Part shown: positions 9,020 to 17,193 of the stretch, in pieces | Layout: each line of letters starts with the position of its first letter | How positions within the stretch are numbered: the stretch's first letter is position 1 | Assembly: GCF_014879935.1 (NCBI RefSeq) | Contig: NZ_JACSRD010000278.1 | Span: 1 to 45,847, forward strand | Source of the DNA: Prosthecobacter sp. | Lineage (GTDB): Bacteria > Verrucomicrobiota > Verrucomicrobiia > Verrucomicrobiales > Verrucomicrobiaceae | Length of the DNA stretch: 45,847 nt | Direction of reading: 5' to 3' | The notes under the pieces: model-generated | What the model saw: only the letters and a program-made list of their open reading frames with translations | What the model was told of the DNA's origin: nothing | Databases searched by the model: none | Program-made: the position numbers and the translations under genes

Positions 9020-9047
9020 TTGACCTGCTTTCGGCGGAAAGTATCAT
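9020..9047 (+). promoter_or_regulatory. Putative sigma70-type promoter of the second TA pair, with palindrome in the spacer
   Basis: TTGACC (9020-9025), a 16-nt spacer, TATCAT (9042-9047), then 6 nt to the ATG at 9054. The predicted start of transcription coincides with the start codon. The spacer holds the palindrome CTTTC-GGCG-GAAAG (9028-9041), well placed to be an operator for autoregulation. Confidence 0.6.
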
Positions 9048-9053
9048 TCGCCC

Positions 9054-9320
9054 ATGAGCATCGCCGAAATCGCTGACATCCCTGCTGACCTTGCTGAGGA
9101 GGCCGCCCGGGTCCCCGGAATCGGCGTGCGCCTCGTCTCCTTCCTGCGGGCGGAGATCGCGCAAAACCAAAAGCGCCTTCGACGCCATAGCCAGGAGGCT
9201 CGCGAACTGGTGGAGCAAGCCAAAGCTGAGGCAGAAAAGCTCAAAGCATCGGGAATCACACGAGAGCAGGCCATGGAGAGCTTTGAGAAAAACTATTTCG
9301 ACATCCTCAAACAGCTCTGA
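9054..9320 (+). CDS. Probable antitoxin partner of the downstream PIN toxin
   Basis: 88 aa, highly charged and helical. I do not recognise a named antitoxin family with certainty. Residues 1-30 (IAEIADIPADLAEEAARVPGI) look like a short structured N-terminus. Residues 45-75 (QEARELVEQAKAEAEKLKA) read as a long amphipathic or coiled-coil helix, and the tail is acidic and aromatic (ESFEKNYFDIL), as expected for a segment that wraps a PIN toxin. It sits 6 bp upstream of a PIN-domain gene and behind its own promoter, which is the main reason for the call. Confidence 0.65.
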   Translation: MSIAEIADIPADLAEEAARVPGIGVRLVSFLRAEIAQNQKRLRRHSQEARELVEQAKAEAEKLKASGITREQAMESFEKNYFDILKQL

Positions 9321-9326
9321 GCCTCC

Positions 9327-9755
9327 ATGAAGAGAGCTGTTCTCGACACCAACGTGATGCTGGCCTCTCAGAAGACAGCGAGCCCACAGAGTCCGAATGC
9401 TGAAATCGTGCGTCGTTGGAAGGCGGGTGAGTTCACCCTCATCATCACCGATGATCTGCTCCAGGAGTATGCTGAAAAGCTCATCGAAAAGGGGATTCCT
9501 CTGGCGAGCAGGCGGACGCTGTTGCGGGATTTGATGCTTCTTGGTGATCAGATTTCCATCAAGTTCTTCCACCTGCGCCACTATCCGGTCGATCCAGATG
9601 ACACGCCGTTCCTGCTCGCCGCGCTGAATGGGAATGCCACGCACCTTGTCACCTACGATCAGCATTTGGAGGATGTGGGCGTCTTCTACCCCGAGTTCGT
9701 CACCTGCAAACCGTTGGTGTTTCTGCAAGACCTGCGTCTCGCTGTTCAACCCTGA
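9327..9755 (+). CDS. PIN-domain toxin (COG1569/TIGR00305-like)
   Basis: 142 aa PIN-domain protein of the 'putative toxin-antitoxin system toxin component, PIN family' type. Key acids: Asp7 in AVLDTNVMLAS, Glu47 in LLQEYAEKL, Asp91/Asp92 in VDPDDTPFL and Asp111 in VTYDQHL. These should chelate Mg2+/Mn2+ for RNA cleavage. It is a different PIN subfamily from the VapC-like gene at 5114, so the two TA pairs are not simple duplicates. The pair interrupts the usual adjacency of DUF1553 and DUF1501 genes. Confidence 0.85.
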   Translation: MKRAVLDTNVMLASQKTASPQSPNAEIVRRWKAGEFTLIITDDLLQEYAEKLIEKGIPLASRRTLLRDLMLLGDQISIKFFHLRHYPVDPDDTPFLLAALNGNATHLVTYDQHLEDVGVFYPEFVTCKPLVFLQDLRLAVQP

Positions 9756-9874
9756 TCCGGCTCGATCTGCCGGTGAGGCGGCTTTGTTTGCACTTTTCGT
9801 GTCAAAAAACAGCCAGTGATGGCCTTTAGGTGAGGAAGAGAGCTTTCGTTCACCGTTTTAAACCTACTAAGACC

Positions 9875-11281
9875 ATGCGCTGCCATCGTTACGACCATCC
9901 CACGTCGCGTCGCGACTTCCTGCAAACGGCCGGCTGCGGCTTTGGCTCGGTCGCTTTGGCCGCGTTGATGGGCCAGGAGCAGGCCAGCGCGGCACCGCTG
10001 CGTGTCGCCCATCGTCCGGCGAAGGCGAAGAGCGTCATCTTCCTCTTCATGGAGGGCGGCCCGAGCCATCTCGACACCTTCGATTACAAGCCGCTGCTGA
10101 ACAAACTCGCCGGCCAGTCACTGCCCGCGAGCTTCAAGGCACCGATCACGGCGATGGGCGAGACGAAATCGCCGTTGCTCGAATGCAAACGCACCTGGAA
10201 ACAGCACGGACAAGGCGGTCTGTGGATCTCCGATTGGTTCACGCATGTGGCGCAGCATGCCGATGACCTCGCGGTGATTCATTCCTGCGCCTCCAGCGGC
10301 ATCAATCATGCCGGTGGCGTGTGCTCGATGAACACGGGCTCCGTCTTTGGTGGTCGTCCCTCGCTCGGAGCTTGGGCGCAGTATGGCCTCGGCACGTCAA
10401 ACCAGAACCTGCCCGGCTTTGTCGTCATCAAGGACAGCGAGGCCACGGTGGTGAATGGCGCACGCAACTGGGGCAATGGCTTCATGCCCGCCGTGTATCA
10501 AGGCGTCGAGTTCAGCTCCGAAGGCACGCCGATCAAGTTCCTCGACAACCCGAAGGGCGTCGATCGCGTGCGTCAACGCGACAAACTGGACCTGCTCGGT
10601 GCTTTGAACCGCGATTACAACGCCACGCGCATGAGCAACACCGAGCTCGACGCCCGCATCAAAGGCTACGAACTCGCCTTCCAGATGCAGGCCGAGGCAC
10701 CGGATGCCGTCGATCTCAGCAAGGAGAGCGAGACCACCAAGAAGCTCTACGGCATGGACAACGAGGCGACGGCGGTTTTTGGCCGCAACTGCCTCCTGGC
10801 GCGTCGCCTCGTCGAAAACGGCGTGCGCTTCGTGCAGCTCTACAGCGGCGCTGGAAGCAAGTGGGATGCGCATAAGGGCATCGAGGTGAATCACGGCAAA
10901 TACTGCAACTCCGTCGATAAACCCATCGCCGGTCTGCTCACCGACTTGAAGGCCCGCGGCCTGCTCGACGAGACCCTCGTCATCTGGGGCGGTGAATTCG
11001 GCCGCACCCCCATGTCTGAGCAAGGCGACGGCCGCGACCACAACCCCACCGGCTTCACCATGTGGATGGCCGGTGGCGGCGTCAAAGGCGGCCAAACCTA
11101 CGGCGCGACGGACGACCTCGGCTTGTATGCCATTGAGGATCGTCTGCATGTGCATTCGATCCACGCCACGATCCTCTATCTGATGGGCATTGATCACACC
11201 AAGCTCACCTACAATCACAAGGGCCTTCCCGAACGCATCGACCAGAATGAAGGGCATCCGTTCACGCGGCTGGTGGCGTGA
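9875..11281 (+). CDS. DUF1501 family protein, Tat-exported
   Basis: 468 aa from the chosen ATG at 9875. The frame extends upstream to a GTG at 9830, but the ATG places the twin-arginine signal TSRRDFLQTAG at residues 10-20, followed by a hydrophobic stretch (FGSVALAALMG), as in this family. The body has the alkaline-phosphatase-like core: FLFMEGGPSHLDTFDYKP near the N-terminus and GGEFGRTP...GRDHNP near residue 390. DUF1501 proteins almost always accompany DUF1549/DUF1553 proteins and are assumed to act with them in the periplasm; the reaction is unknown. A hairpin follows the stop. Confidence 0.88.
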   Translation: MRCHRYDHPTSRRDFLQTAGCGFGSVALAALMGQEQASAAPLRVAHRPAKAKSVIFLFMEGGPSHLDTFDYKPLLNKLAGQSLPASFKAPITAMGETKSPLLECKRTWKQHGQGGLWISDWFTHVAQHADDLAVIHSCASSGINHAGGVCSMNTGSVFGGRPSLGAWAQYGLGTSNQNLPGFVVIKDSEATVVNGARNWGNGFMPAVYQGVEFSSEGTPIKFLDNPKGVDRVRQRDKLDLLGALNRDYNATRMSNTELDARIKGYELAFQMQAEAPDAVDLSKESETTKKLYGMDNEATAVFGRNCLLARRLVENGVRFVQLYSGAGSKWDAHKGIEVNHGKYCNSVDKPIAGLLTDLKARGLLDETLVIWGGEFGRTPMSEQGDGRDHNPTGFTMWMAGGGVKGGQTYGATDDLGLYAIEDRLHVHSIHATILYLMGIDHTKLTYNHKGLPERIDQNEGHPFTRLVA

Positions 11282-11314
11282 AATGTGACGGCAGCCTTGA
11301 AGGGCGTGGACGAT

Positions 11315-11337
11315 CAGCGACAACTAGGTTGGCGCTG
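11315..11337. terminator. Putative bidirectional terminator hairpin
   Basis: CAGCGACAAC-TAG-GTTGGCGCTG: a 10-bp stem with one mismatch and a 3-nt loop, between the convergent DUF1501 gene (ends 11281) and the lipoprotein gene (ends 11364). A T-rich run (GATTTTTTC) follows about 35 nt later on the plus strand rather than directly after the stem, so canonical rho-independent action is uncertain. Confidence 0.4.
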
Positions 11338-11363
11338 AGGAGTGGTTGATTTGCCCGATTTTT

Positions 11364-12059
11364 TCACCGGCCCCAAACCGTCACCTCGGTGAAACGGCAG
11401 GGGCCGCCTGAGTAGGCTTTGCCGCCCCAGATGCGGACATAACGGGCTTGTTGGCCTCCAGCAGGCACTCCGCGACCATGATTGGAATCCATGTAGGTCG
11501 GATCAGTGCCTTTTCCCTGTCCGCAGGAATCATCATCGTCCGAATTGAACAGCGTGACCACGTCGGAGGCGAACTTGGCGTCGTTCGAAAGCTGGACGAT
11601 CACATCTTCGAAGACTTCGGGCGTCAACCGGCGGGCGAGCGTTCCCTGATCGTGCCACAACCACACTTGATCGATCAAATGCTTCGAGCCGAGATCGATC
11701 TGGATCCAGCACGGCAGAGTCTCAAAGGACACGGTGTTTTCACCCTCCTGACCGCAAAAGGCTTCGTCATCGGTGATCCACCCGATTTGCCCCTTGGTGG
11801 GCGGGGTGGATGAAGTGACGGGCTTGTTGAGCGACACGATCTTTGTGTCAGCAGGAGCCAGGAACGCCTTTTTGACCGCCTCCGGCTTTTCAAAGTTTGG
11901 CAACTTGCAGTCCCAAGGGGACGAGATGAAAACTGACTTCGGAAAAGCAGGCCGGATGACCGTCAATTCGCGTGGAACTTCAGCGGTGTGCTTGTTGCAT
12001 CCGGACAACCCGAGTGTTGCCAGACATGTCAGAAGCCATCCACGTAGATCCACTCTCAT
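11364..12059 (-). CDS. Lipoprotein with F5/8 type C (discoidin-like) domain
   Basis: 231 aa. The N-terminus is a lipoprotein signal (WLLTCLATLGLSGC) with lipobox LSGC and Cys21 as the acylation site. The C-terminal half looks like a coagulation factor 5/8 type C domain: WIQIDLGSKHLIDQVWLWHD is the typical first strand pair, and ARYVRIWGGKAYSGGPCRFTEVTVWG the closing strands. Such domains bind carbohydrates or sit beside catalytic domains; here it stands alone on the membrane. Its gene is 18 bp downstream of the second DUF1549/DUF1553 gene and probably shares its transcript. Confidence 0.78.
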   Translation of the reverse strand: MRVDLRGWLLTCLATLGLSGCNKHTAEVPRELTVIRPAFPKSVFISSPWDCKLPNFEKPEAVKKAFLAPADTKIVSLNKPVTSSTPPTKGQIGWITDDEAFCGQEGENTVSFETLPCWIQIDLGSKHLIDQVWLWHDQGTLARRLTPEVFEDVIVQLSNDAKFASDVVTLFNSDDDDSCGQGKGTDPTYMDSNHGRGVPAGGQQARYVRIWGGKAYSGGPCRFTEVTVWGR

Positions 12060-12077
12060 GTTTCCCCATAATCCGCC

Positions 12078-14267
12078 TCAATGATTAAACAAGAACTCCT
12101 TCGTGTTCAGAATCGCCCAGAGGAGGTCTTCGTAGCCGTTGCGTTTGGCGCGTTGGGAGTCGAGGGGCTTGCCGGTGGCGTCGATGCGGGGCTTGAGGAG
12201 GTGGGTTTCGGCGATTTGGACTTCGTCGGCGGTGGGTTCGCGGGAGAAGGCGGCGAGGTAGAGTTCGCGGATGCGTTTGGGCTCGGGCATCTCGGCTTTG
12301 GTGAGTTGCTCGGCGCGGCCGCCGCTGGCGGTGAGCTTGGCTTTGACGTCGCTCGCGTTCATGAGGTGCAGGCTTTGGGCGAGGCTGGCGGAGGAGACGC
12401 GTTCGCATTCGCAGACGCTGGTGTTGTCAGGACGGCCAAACACTTTCAAAAACGGTGAGGCACGGGTGTAGCTGTTGTCGGGGAGTGAGATGGCGCGGGT
12501 TCCGGGTGGGAGATCGGCGAAGTCGGTTTTCGAGGCGGTGACCATGTCGATGCTGTCGAGCAGGACCTCGGCGGTGAGGCGTTTCGGGTAAAAGTGGGAG
12601 AAGGCCTGGCGGTCGATGGCGTTGTGCTCGTTCGGCATGGCACTGAGCTGGTAGGTGTGGCTCTGCGCGATGACGCGGACGAGGGATTTGAGGTCGAAAT
12701 TGTTGTCGGTGAAGTGTTTTGCCAAAGCGTCGAGCAATTCGGGATTCGTCGGCGGATTGGTGTCGCGGAGGTCGTCCTCGGGCTCGATGAGGCCTCGTTT
12801 GAAGAAGTGCTTCCAGTAGCGGTTCACGAGCGCTTTGGCGAAAAAGGGGTTTTTCTTCTGCGCCATCCAATCGGCGAGCGCGAGACGCGGATCGTCATCG
12901 GGCGCGATGTCGAGCGGTGGCTCGCCGAGGCCGGCGGGCTTCAGCATGACGCGGGTTTTGCGATGCTCGGTCTGCGCGGTGCCGCGCTTGTGGAAGATGA
13001 GGTCCTCACCGGCGATGGCGGTCGGTTTGCGGCCAATCTGGCTGAAGAAGGCGGCCATGTGATAGTACTCGGCCTGCGTCCAGCGCTCGAAAGGATGATG
13101 ATGGCACTGCGCGCACTGCATGCGCACGCCGAGGAAGAGCTGGGCGACGTCCTCGACCTGCGTGGTGGGTTCTTTGACGCGTTTATACCAGGCGACGGGA
13201 GGATTTGAAACGATGGTGCCGGTGCTGGCGAGGATCTGGCGGACGAGTTGATCGTAAGGCGTGTTCGCGAGCAGGTTGTCGCGCATCCAGGCGTGGAAGG
13301 CAAAGTTCGCGGTGATGTCGGCGGCCTCGGTGCGCTGGTTTTTGAGCAGCGCGGTCCATTTGTTCGCGAAGTAGTCGGCGTAGTCGGGCGAGTTGATGAG
13401 CGACTCGATGGCGCGGTCGCGTTTGTCGGGCGATTTGTCGGCGAGGAAGGCCTTGGTTTCTTCCATGGTCGGCAAACGGCCGCCGATGTCGAGCGAGACG
13501 CGGCGGAGGAAGGTGCTGTCGTCGCAGATGGGCGAGGGCGGGATGCCGATCTGCTTCAAATTGGCGAAGATGAGCTGGTCGATGAAGTTTTTGGCAGGAG
13601 GCAGCGACTCGACCGGCGCACCGAGCGGGATCAACACGCTGCACACGCTCACCTTGCCGCCAAAGCGCACCATGACGGCGACATTGCCCGGCAAGTCGAG
13701 CGTGTTCACGAGACCGCTGTCGGTCGCGGAGGCCATGGCGGTGTCGTTGGCTTCAAACAGCGCGAGCTTCGTCACATCGCGGCTGCTGCCGTCGGAGTAG
13801 CGCGCGGTGACTTTGAGCTGCTGCGCCGTTTTCGGCTTCAACGTGATGCGCGACGGCTCGACGGCGATCTCTTTCAGTGTGGGCTCGTTTGGCTGCGTGT
13901 AAGGCATGCCCTCGGCGATCCAGCGCACGAGTGTCTGATAAAACTCGGAGCCGGGTTCGAGGTGCTTGCCGCCCGTGTGCGGGACGATGGCGGCACCTTT
14001 GGTGATGAGCAGGCTTTCCTCCGGTGCCGGCGGGAACACGCGGCGGCCTTTGCCCTGCTTCACGATGGCCTCGTAGTCCTCCTCCGGTTCAAAACCGAGC
14101 ACGCTGAGGCGAAAGCCGCGCTGACCGGTGATCGCCTTCGCATGACAAGCGCCCGCATTGCAGCCGGCCTTCGTCAAAATAGGCTGGATGTCTCGCACGA
14201 AGCTCAAAGGCTCCGCAGCGAGACTGGCTGTGGCGATGCAGCAGAGGAGGAGGGTTTTCCGAAGCAT
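12078..14267 (-). CDS. DUF1549/DUF1553 cytochrome-like protein with Ig-like domain
   Basis: 729 aa with a signal peptide (LLLCCIATASLAA). The N-terminal haem-type motif is CNAGACH (Cys36, Cys41, His42), with four residues between the cysteines instead of two. A bacterial Ig-like (BIG2-type) domain follows at about 130-215 (TLKPKTAQQLKVTARYSDGS). DUF1549 comes next, with a canonical CAQCH in MQCAQCHHHPFERW, then DUF1553/PSD1 ending ILNTKEFLFNH. It is shorter than the copy at 5834 and lacks the LamG-like insert. Periplasmic role presumed; function not established. It is followed by a discoidin-like lipoprotein rather than a DUF1501 gene. Confidence 0.88.
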   Translation of the reverse strand: MLRKTLLLCCIATASLAAEPLSFVRDIQPILTKAGCNAGACHAKAITGQRGFRLSVLGFEPEEDYEAIVKQGKGRRVFPPAPEESLLITKGAAIVPHTGGKHLEPGSEFYQTLVRWIAEGMPYTQPNEPTLKEIAVEPSRITLKPKTAQQLKVTARYSDGSSRDVTKLALFEANDTAMASATDSGLVNTLDLPGNVAVMVRFGGKVSVCSVLIPLGAPVESLPPAKNFIDQLIFANLKQIGIPPSPICDDSTFLRRVSLDIGGRLPTMEETKAFLADKSPDKRDRAIESLINSPDYADYFANKWTALLKNQRTEAADITANFAFHAWMRDNLLANTPYDQLVRQILASTGTIVSNPPVAWYKRVKEPTTQVEDVAQLFLGVRMQCAQCHHHPFERWTQAEYYHMAAFFSQIGRKPTAIAGEDLIFHKRGTAQTEHRKTRVMLKPAGLGEPPLDIAPDDDPRLALADWMAQKKNPFFAKALVNRYWKHFFKRGLIEPEDDLRDTNPPTNPELLDALAKHFTDNNFDLKSLVRVIAQSHTYQLSAMPNEHNAIDRQAFSHFYPKRLTAEVLLDSIDMVTASKTDFADLPPGTRAISLPDNSYTRASPFLKVFGRPDNTSVCECERVSSASLAQSLHLMNASDVKAKLTASGGRAEQLTKAEMPEPKRIRELYLAAFSREPTADEVQIAETHLLKPRIDATGKPLDSQRAKRNGYEDLLWAILNTKEFLFNH

Positions 14268-14371
14268 GATGGAGACCTACGCGGCGAGAGAGCGGTTTTT
14301 GGCAGGCAGTTCACGGCTGCTATTGGCTTACGCTGACATTCTGCCCCCTTTTATTGCGCCCTATTGATGCC

Positions 14372-15175
14372 TCAGCCCTTCCGCAGCTTCCCAAACACCT
14401 CCGTCATCGCGTCCTTGAGCAGGCTGCTGTCGTTGGAGTGGCAGATGAAGCGGGCGCCTTGTTTGATAGCGCGGAGCTGCTGGTCGGTCTTGCCGAACCA
14501 TGAACCGGCGGGGATGTGGCGTTTGTCGGCGGCGTCGATGACTTTTTGCACCATGGCGATGAAGTCGGGATGATCGTACTCGTTCGGGATGCCCATGTTC
14601 GTCGTCATGTCATTGGGACCGATGAAAAGGGCGCTCACGCCTGGGATGGAGCAGATCGCGTCCAGATTTTTAACCGCCTTCACCGATTCGATCATGGGCA
14701 CGAAGAGCGTGTCGGCGCATTTTTGCTCCGTGACGTATGCGCGGGTCTTTTCGCTCGGCCATTTGCCCTCGCGGATGACTTTTTCGAGCGCCTCGCCTTT
14801 CAGCGGCCGATACACAGCCGCGGCGGCGAGGCGTTTGAGCTGCTCGACATCCTCCGCATACGGAATGACCACGCCGTCGAAGGAATCGCACACTTTGGCG
14901 ACGTCATCGGCGTCGCGGCTGTGCGTGCGGGCGAGGGTGGCGATGCCTTTCGCGGCCAGGGCGTAGCGCAGCGGCATGAAGTCGGCGATGTCGAGCGCGT
15001 TGTGCTCCGCTGTGACAATGACGAAGTCGATGCTGCCATCCGGGATGAAATCGACGATGGACGGCACGATGGCGTGCTGGACGAGCATGCCGAAGACCGT
15101 GTGGCCTTTCATCATCTTGTCCTTGAGGACAGCGGCGGGCTTCGAAGGAGTGGCGGCGTAGGGCGTGGCGCTCAT
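14372..15175 (-). CDS. HpcH/HpaI-family aldolase
   Basis: 267 aa class II (metal-dependent) aldolase of the HpcH/HpaI family, related to 2-keto-3-deoxy-acid aldolases that release pyruvate. Visible features: GMLVQHAIVPSIV near the N-terminus, the metal Glu in FVPMIESVKAVKNLD, and the metal Asp in LFIGPNDMTTNMG. A Gln/Arg-bearing early motif typical of GarL/RhmA (RThs here) is present in LARTHSRDADDV. Cytoplasmic catabolism of sugar acids is likely, but the exact substrate is not readable. It lies 104 bp upstream of the DUF1549/DUF1553 gene and 93 bp downstream of pckG, probably as its own unit. Confidence 0.82.
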   Translation of the reverse strand: MSATPYAATPSKPAAVLKDKMMKGHTVFGMLVQHAIVPSIVDFIPDGSIDFVIVTAEHNALDIADFMPLRYALAAKGIATLARTHSRDADDVAKVCDSFDGVVIPYAEDVEQLKRLAAAAVYRPLKGEALEKVIREGKWPSEKTRAYVTEQKCADTLFVPMIESVKAVKNLDAICSIPGVSALFIGPNDMTTNMGIPNEYDHPDFIAMVQKVIDAADKRHIPAGSWFGKTDQQLRAIKQGARFICHSNDSSLLKDAMTEVFGKLRKG

Positions 15176-15250
15176 GACGCGACATCATACGTGCACGACA
15201 CCCGGTGTTATCCAGGATCGACGCGGACTGTTGGGCGGGCGCTGAGGGAT

Positions 15251-15271
15251 CGAATCTGGAGATTCGTCCTA
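15251..15271 (-). repeat. Single hairpin element overlapping the pckG stop codon
   Basis: On the minus strand GTAGGA is followed by CGAATC-TCCA-GATTCG (15251-15266), a perfect 6-bp stem with a 4-nt loop. The TAG stop of pckG (15269-15271) is inside GTAGGA. The layout is the same as at 3462 and 26561, GTAG then hairpin, suggesting the same repeat family. Confidence 0.5.
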
Positions 15272-17095
15272 CATGCGGCAGATGAGCAGCTCGCGCTCGT
15301 AGATGAGCTCTTTCGGAAGATGCGTCTTCAAATCGAGGAACAGCTCCTCGTGGGAGAGGATTTCCTGCCGCCAGGCGTCGCGGTCGAACTTTTGCAGCTC
15401 GTCGAACTTCTCCTTCGAAAAGTCCATCCCCTTCCAGTCGATGTCCTTGTAGCGGGGCACCCAGCCGATCGGTGTCTCGCTCGACATGCCGTGGCCGTTG
15501 GCGCGATCCACGATCCATTTGAGCACGCGCATGTTTTCGCTGAAGCCCGGCCAGAGGAACTTGCCGTCCTTGTCCTTGCGGAACCAGTTCACGTGGAAGA
15601 TGCGCGGCGTCTCGGTGATGCGACGCTGCATGCTGATCCAGTGGCGGAAGTAATCGCCCATGTTGTAGCCGGTGAATGGAAGCATCGCCATCGGATCACG
15701 ACGCACCTTGCCGATGGTGCCGGCGGCCGCGGCGGTCATCTCGCTGCCCATGGTGGCGCCAGCATAGACGCCGCTGACCCAGTTGAAGGCCTGGTAGATG
15801 AGCGGCATCGTGGAGGCACGGCGGCCGCCGAAGATGATCGCGGAAATCGGCACACCTTCCGGTTTCTCCCAGTCAGGATCGATGGTGGGGCACTGCGATG
15901 CAGGTGCGGTGAAGCGTGAATTGGGATGCGCGGCCTTGGTGCCTTTCTCCTTGGCGATCTCGGGCGTCCATTGATTGCCCTGCCAGTCGGTGCACTTCGC
16001 CGGAGGCTCGTCGGTCATGCCTTCCCACCAGACGCCGCCATCGGGTGTGAGGGCGACATTGGTGAAGATGGTGTTCTTCCGCAACGAGGCCATGGCGTTC
16101 GGATTCGTCTTGTCGCTGGTGCCCGGAGCCACGCCGAAGAAGCCTGCCTCGGGGTTGATCGCGTGGAGACGTCCATCGGGATCCGGTTTGATCCAGGCGA
16201 TGTCATCGCCCACGGTCCAGACCTTCCAGCCTTTGCTGGCGAAATGGTCCGGCGGGATGAGCATGGCGAAGTTGGTCTTGCCGCAGGCGCTCGGGAAAGC
16301 CGCTGCGACATAGGTTTTCTGCCCTTTCGGGTCTTCCACGCCGAGGATGAGCATGTGCTCGGCCATCCAACCCTCATCGCGGGCCATGGCGGAGGCGATG
16401 CGCAGGGCGAAGCACTTCTTGCCGAGCAAGGCGTTGCCGCCATAGCCGCTGCCGTAGCTCCAGATCTCACGCGTCTCGGGGAAATGGACGATGTATTTCT
16501 CCTTGTTGCAGGGCCAGGGCACGTCCTTCTGCCCCTTCTTGAGCGGAGCGCCCACGGTGTGCATGCAGGGGACGACGCGCACCTTGCCCTGGTCGATCAA
16601 GTCGAAGACCTTTTTGCCGATGCGGGCCATAATGCGCATGTTGACGACGACATAGGGCGAATCGGTGAGCTGCACGCCGATCTGCGACATCGGCGAGCCG
16701 ACCGGCCCCATGCTGAAGGGCAGCACATACATCGTGCGCCCCTTCATGCAGCCGTTGAAGAGCTTCCGGAGCTTCTCCTTCATCTCGAAGGGGTTCATCC
16801 AGTTGTTCGTGGGGCCCGCGCCCTCCTTCGAGTGGCTGCAGATGAAGGTGCGCTCCTCCACACGCGCGACATCGCTGGGATCGCTGCGCGAGTAGAAGCA
16901 ACCCGGCCACGTCTTCTGGTTCAGCCGGATGAAGGTGCCGGACTCGACCATTTCATCGCACAGGCGGTCGTACTCGGCCTTCGAGCCATCGACCCAGTGA
17001 ATTTTGTCAGGCTTGCACAGCGCGGCCATTTTCTGAACCCAGCGCTGGAGGTGAATGTTTTTGCTGAGGGGCTTCGAGGAGGCGATTTTGGGCAT
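15269..17095 (-). CDS. pckG: Phosphoenolpyruvate carboxykinase (GTP)
   Basis: 608 aa from the ATG at 17095, matching the roughly 600-residue GTP-dependent family. The frame runs further upstream but the extra residues are low-complexity and unlike the family. The kinase-1 (P-loop-like) motif with the reactive cysteine is FPSACGKTN at about residues 267-275. Other family blocks are visible: [42 protein letters not shown] (quoted only to locate it; its core is [12 protein letters not shown]), and IIFGGRRA for substrate and GTP binding. It interconverts oxaloacetate and PEP, the gluconeogenic gate, in the cytoplasm. Its upstream region (17096-17193) may hold the promoter. Confidence 0.95.
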   Translation of the reverse strand: MPKIASSKPLSKNIHLQRWVQKMAALCKPDKIHWVDGSKAEYDRLCDEMVESGTFIRLNQKTWPGCFYSRSDPSDVARVEERTFICSHSKEGAGPTNNWMNPFEMKEKLRKLFNGCMKGRTMYVLPFSMGPVGSPMSQIGVQLTDSPYVVVNMRIMARIGKKVFDLIDQGKVRVVPCMHTVGAPLKKGQKDVPWPCNKEKYIVHFPETREIWSYGSGYGGNALLGKKCFALRIASAMARDEGWMAEHMLILGVEDPKGQKTYVAAAFPSACGKTNFAMLIPPDHFASKGWKVWTVGDDIAWIKPDPDGRLHAINPEAGFFGVAPGTSDKTNPNAMASLRKNTIFTNVALTPDGGVWWEGMTDEPPAKCTDWQGNQWTPEIAKEKGTKAAHPNSRFTAPASQCPTIDPDWEKPEGVPISAIIFGGRRASTMPLIYQAFNWVSGVYAGATMGSEMTAAAAGTIGKVRRDPMAMLPFTGYNMGDYFRHWISMQRRITETPRIFHVNWFRKDKDGKFLWPGFSENMRVLKWIVDRANGHGMSSETPIGWVPRYKDIDWKGMDFSKEKFDELQKFDRDAWRQEILSHEELFLDLKTHLPKELIYERELLICRM

Positions 17096-17193
17096 GGCAG
17101 ACGCACGTTGATCAGTGCGACGCATACACGCGGATTCCGTGCCAGATGTCCAACGGAGAAGCCTCGCGTATATTGGCGAAAACGTCGCACGAT

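Noticed and set aside
15176..15268. Possible tRNA or riboswitch between the aldolase and pckG
   Set aside because: No cloverleaf or known aptamer core; only the short hairpin element is seen.
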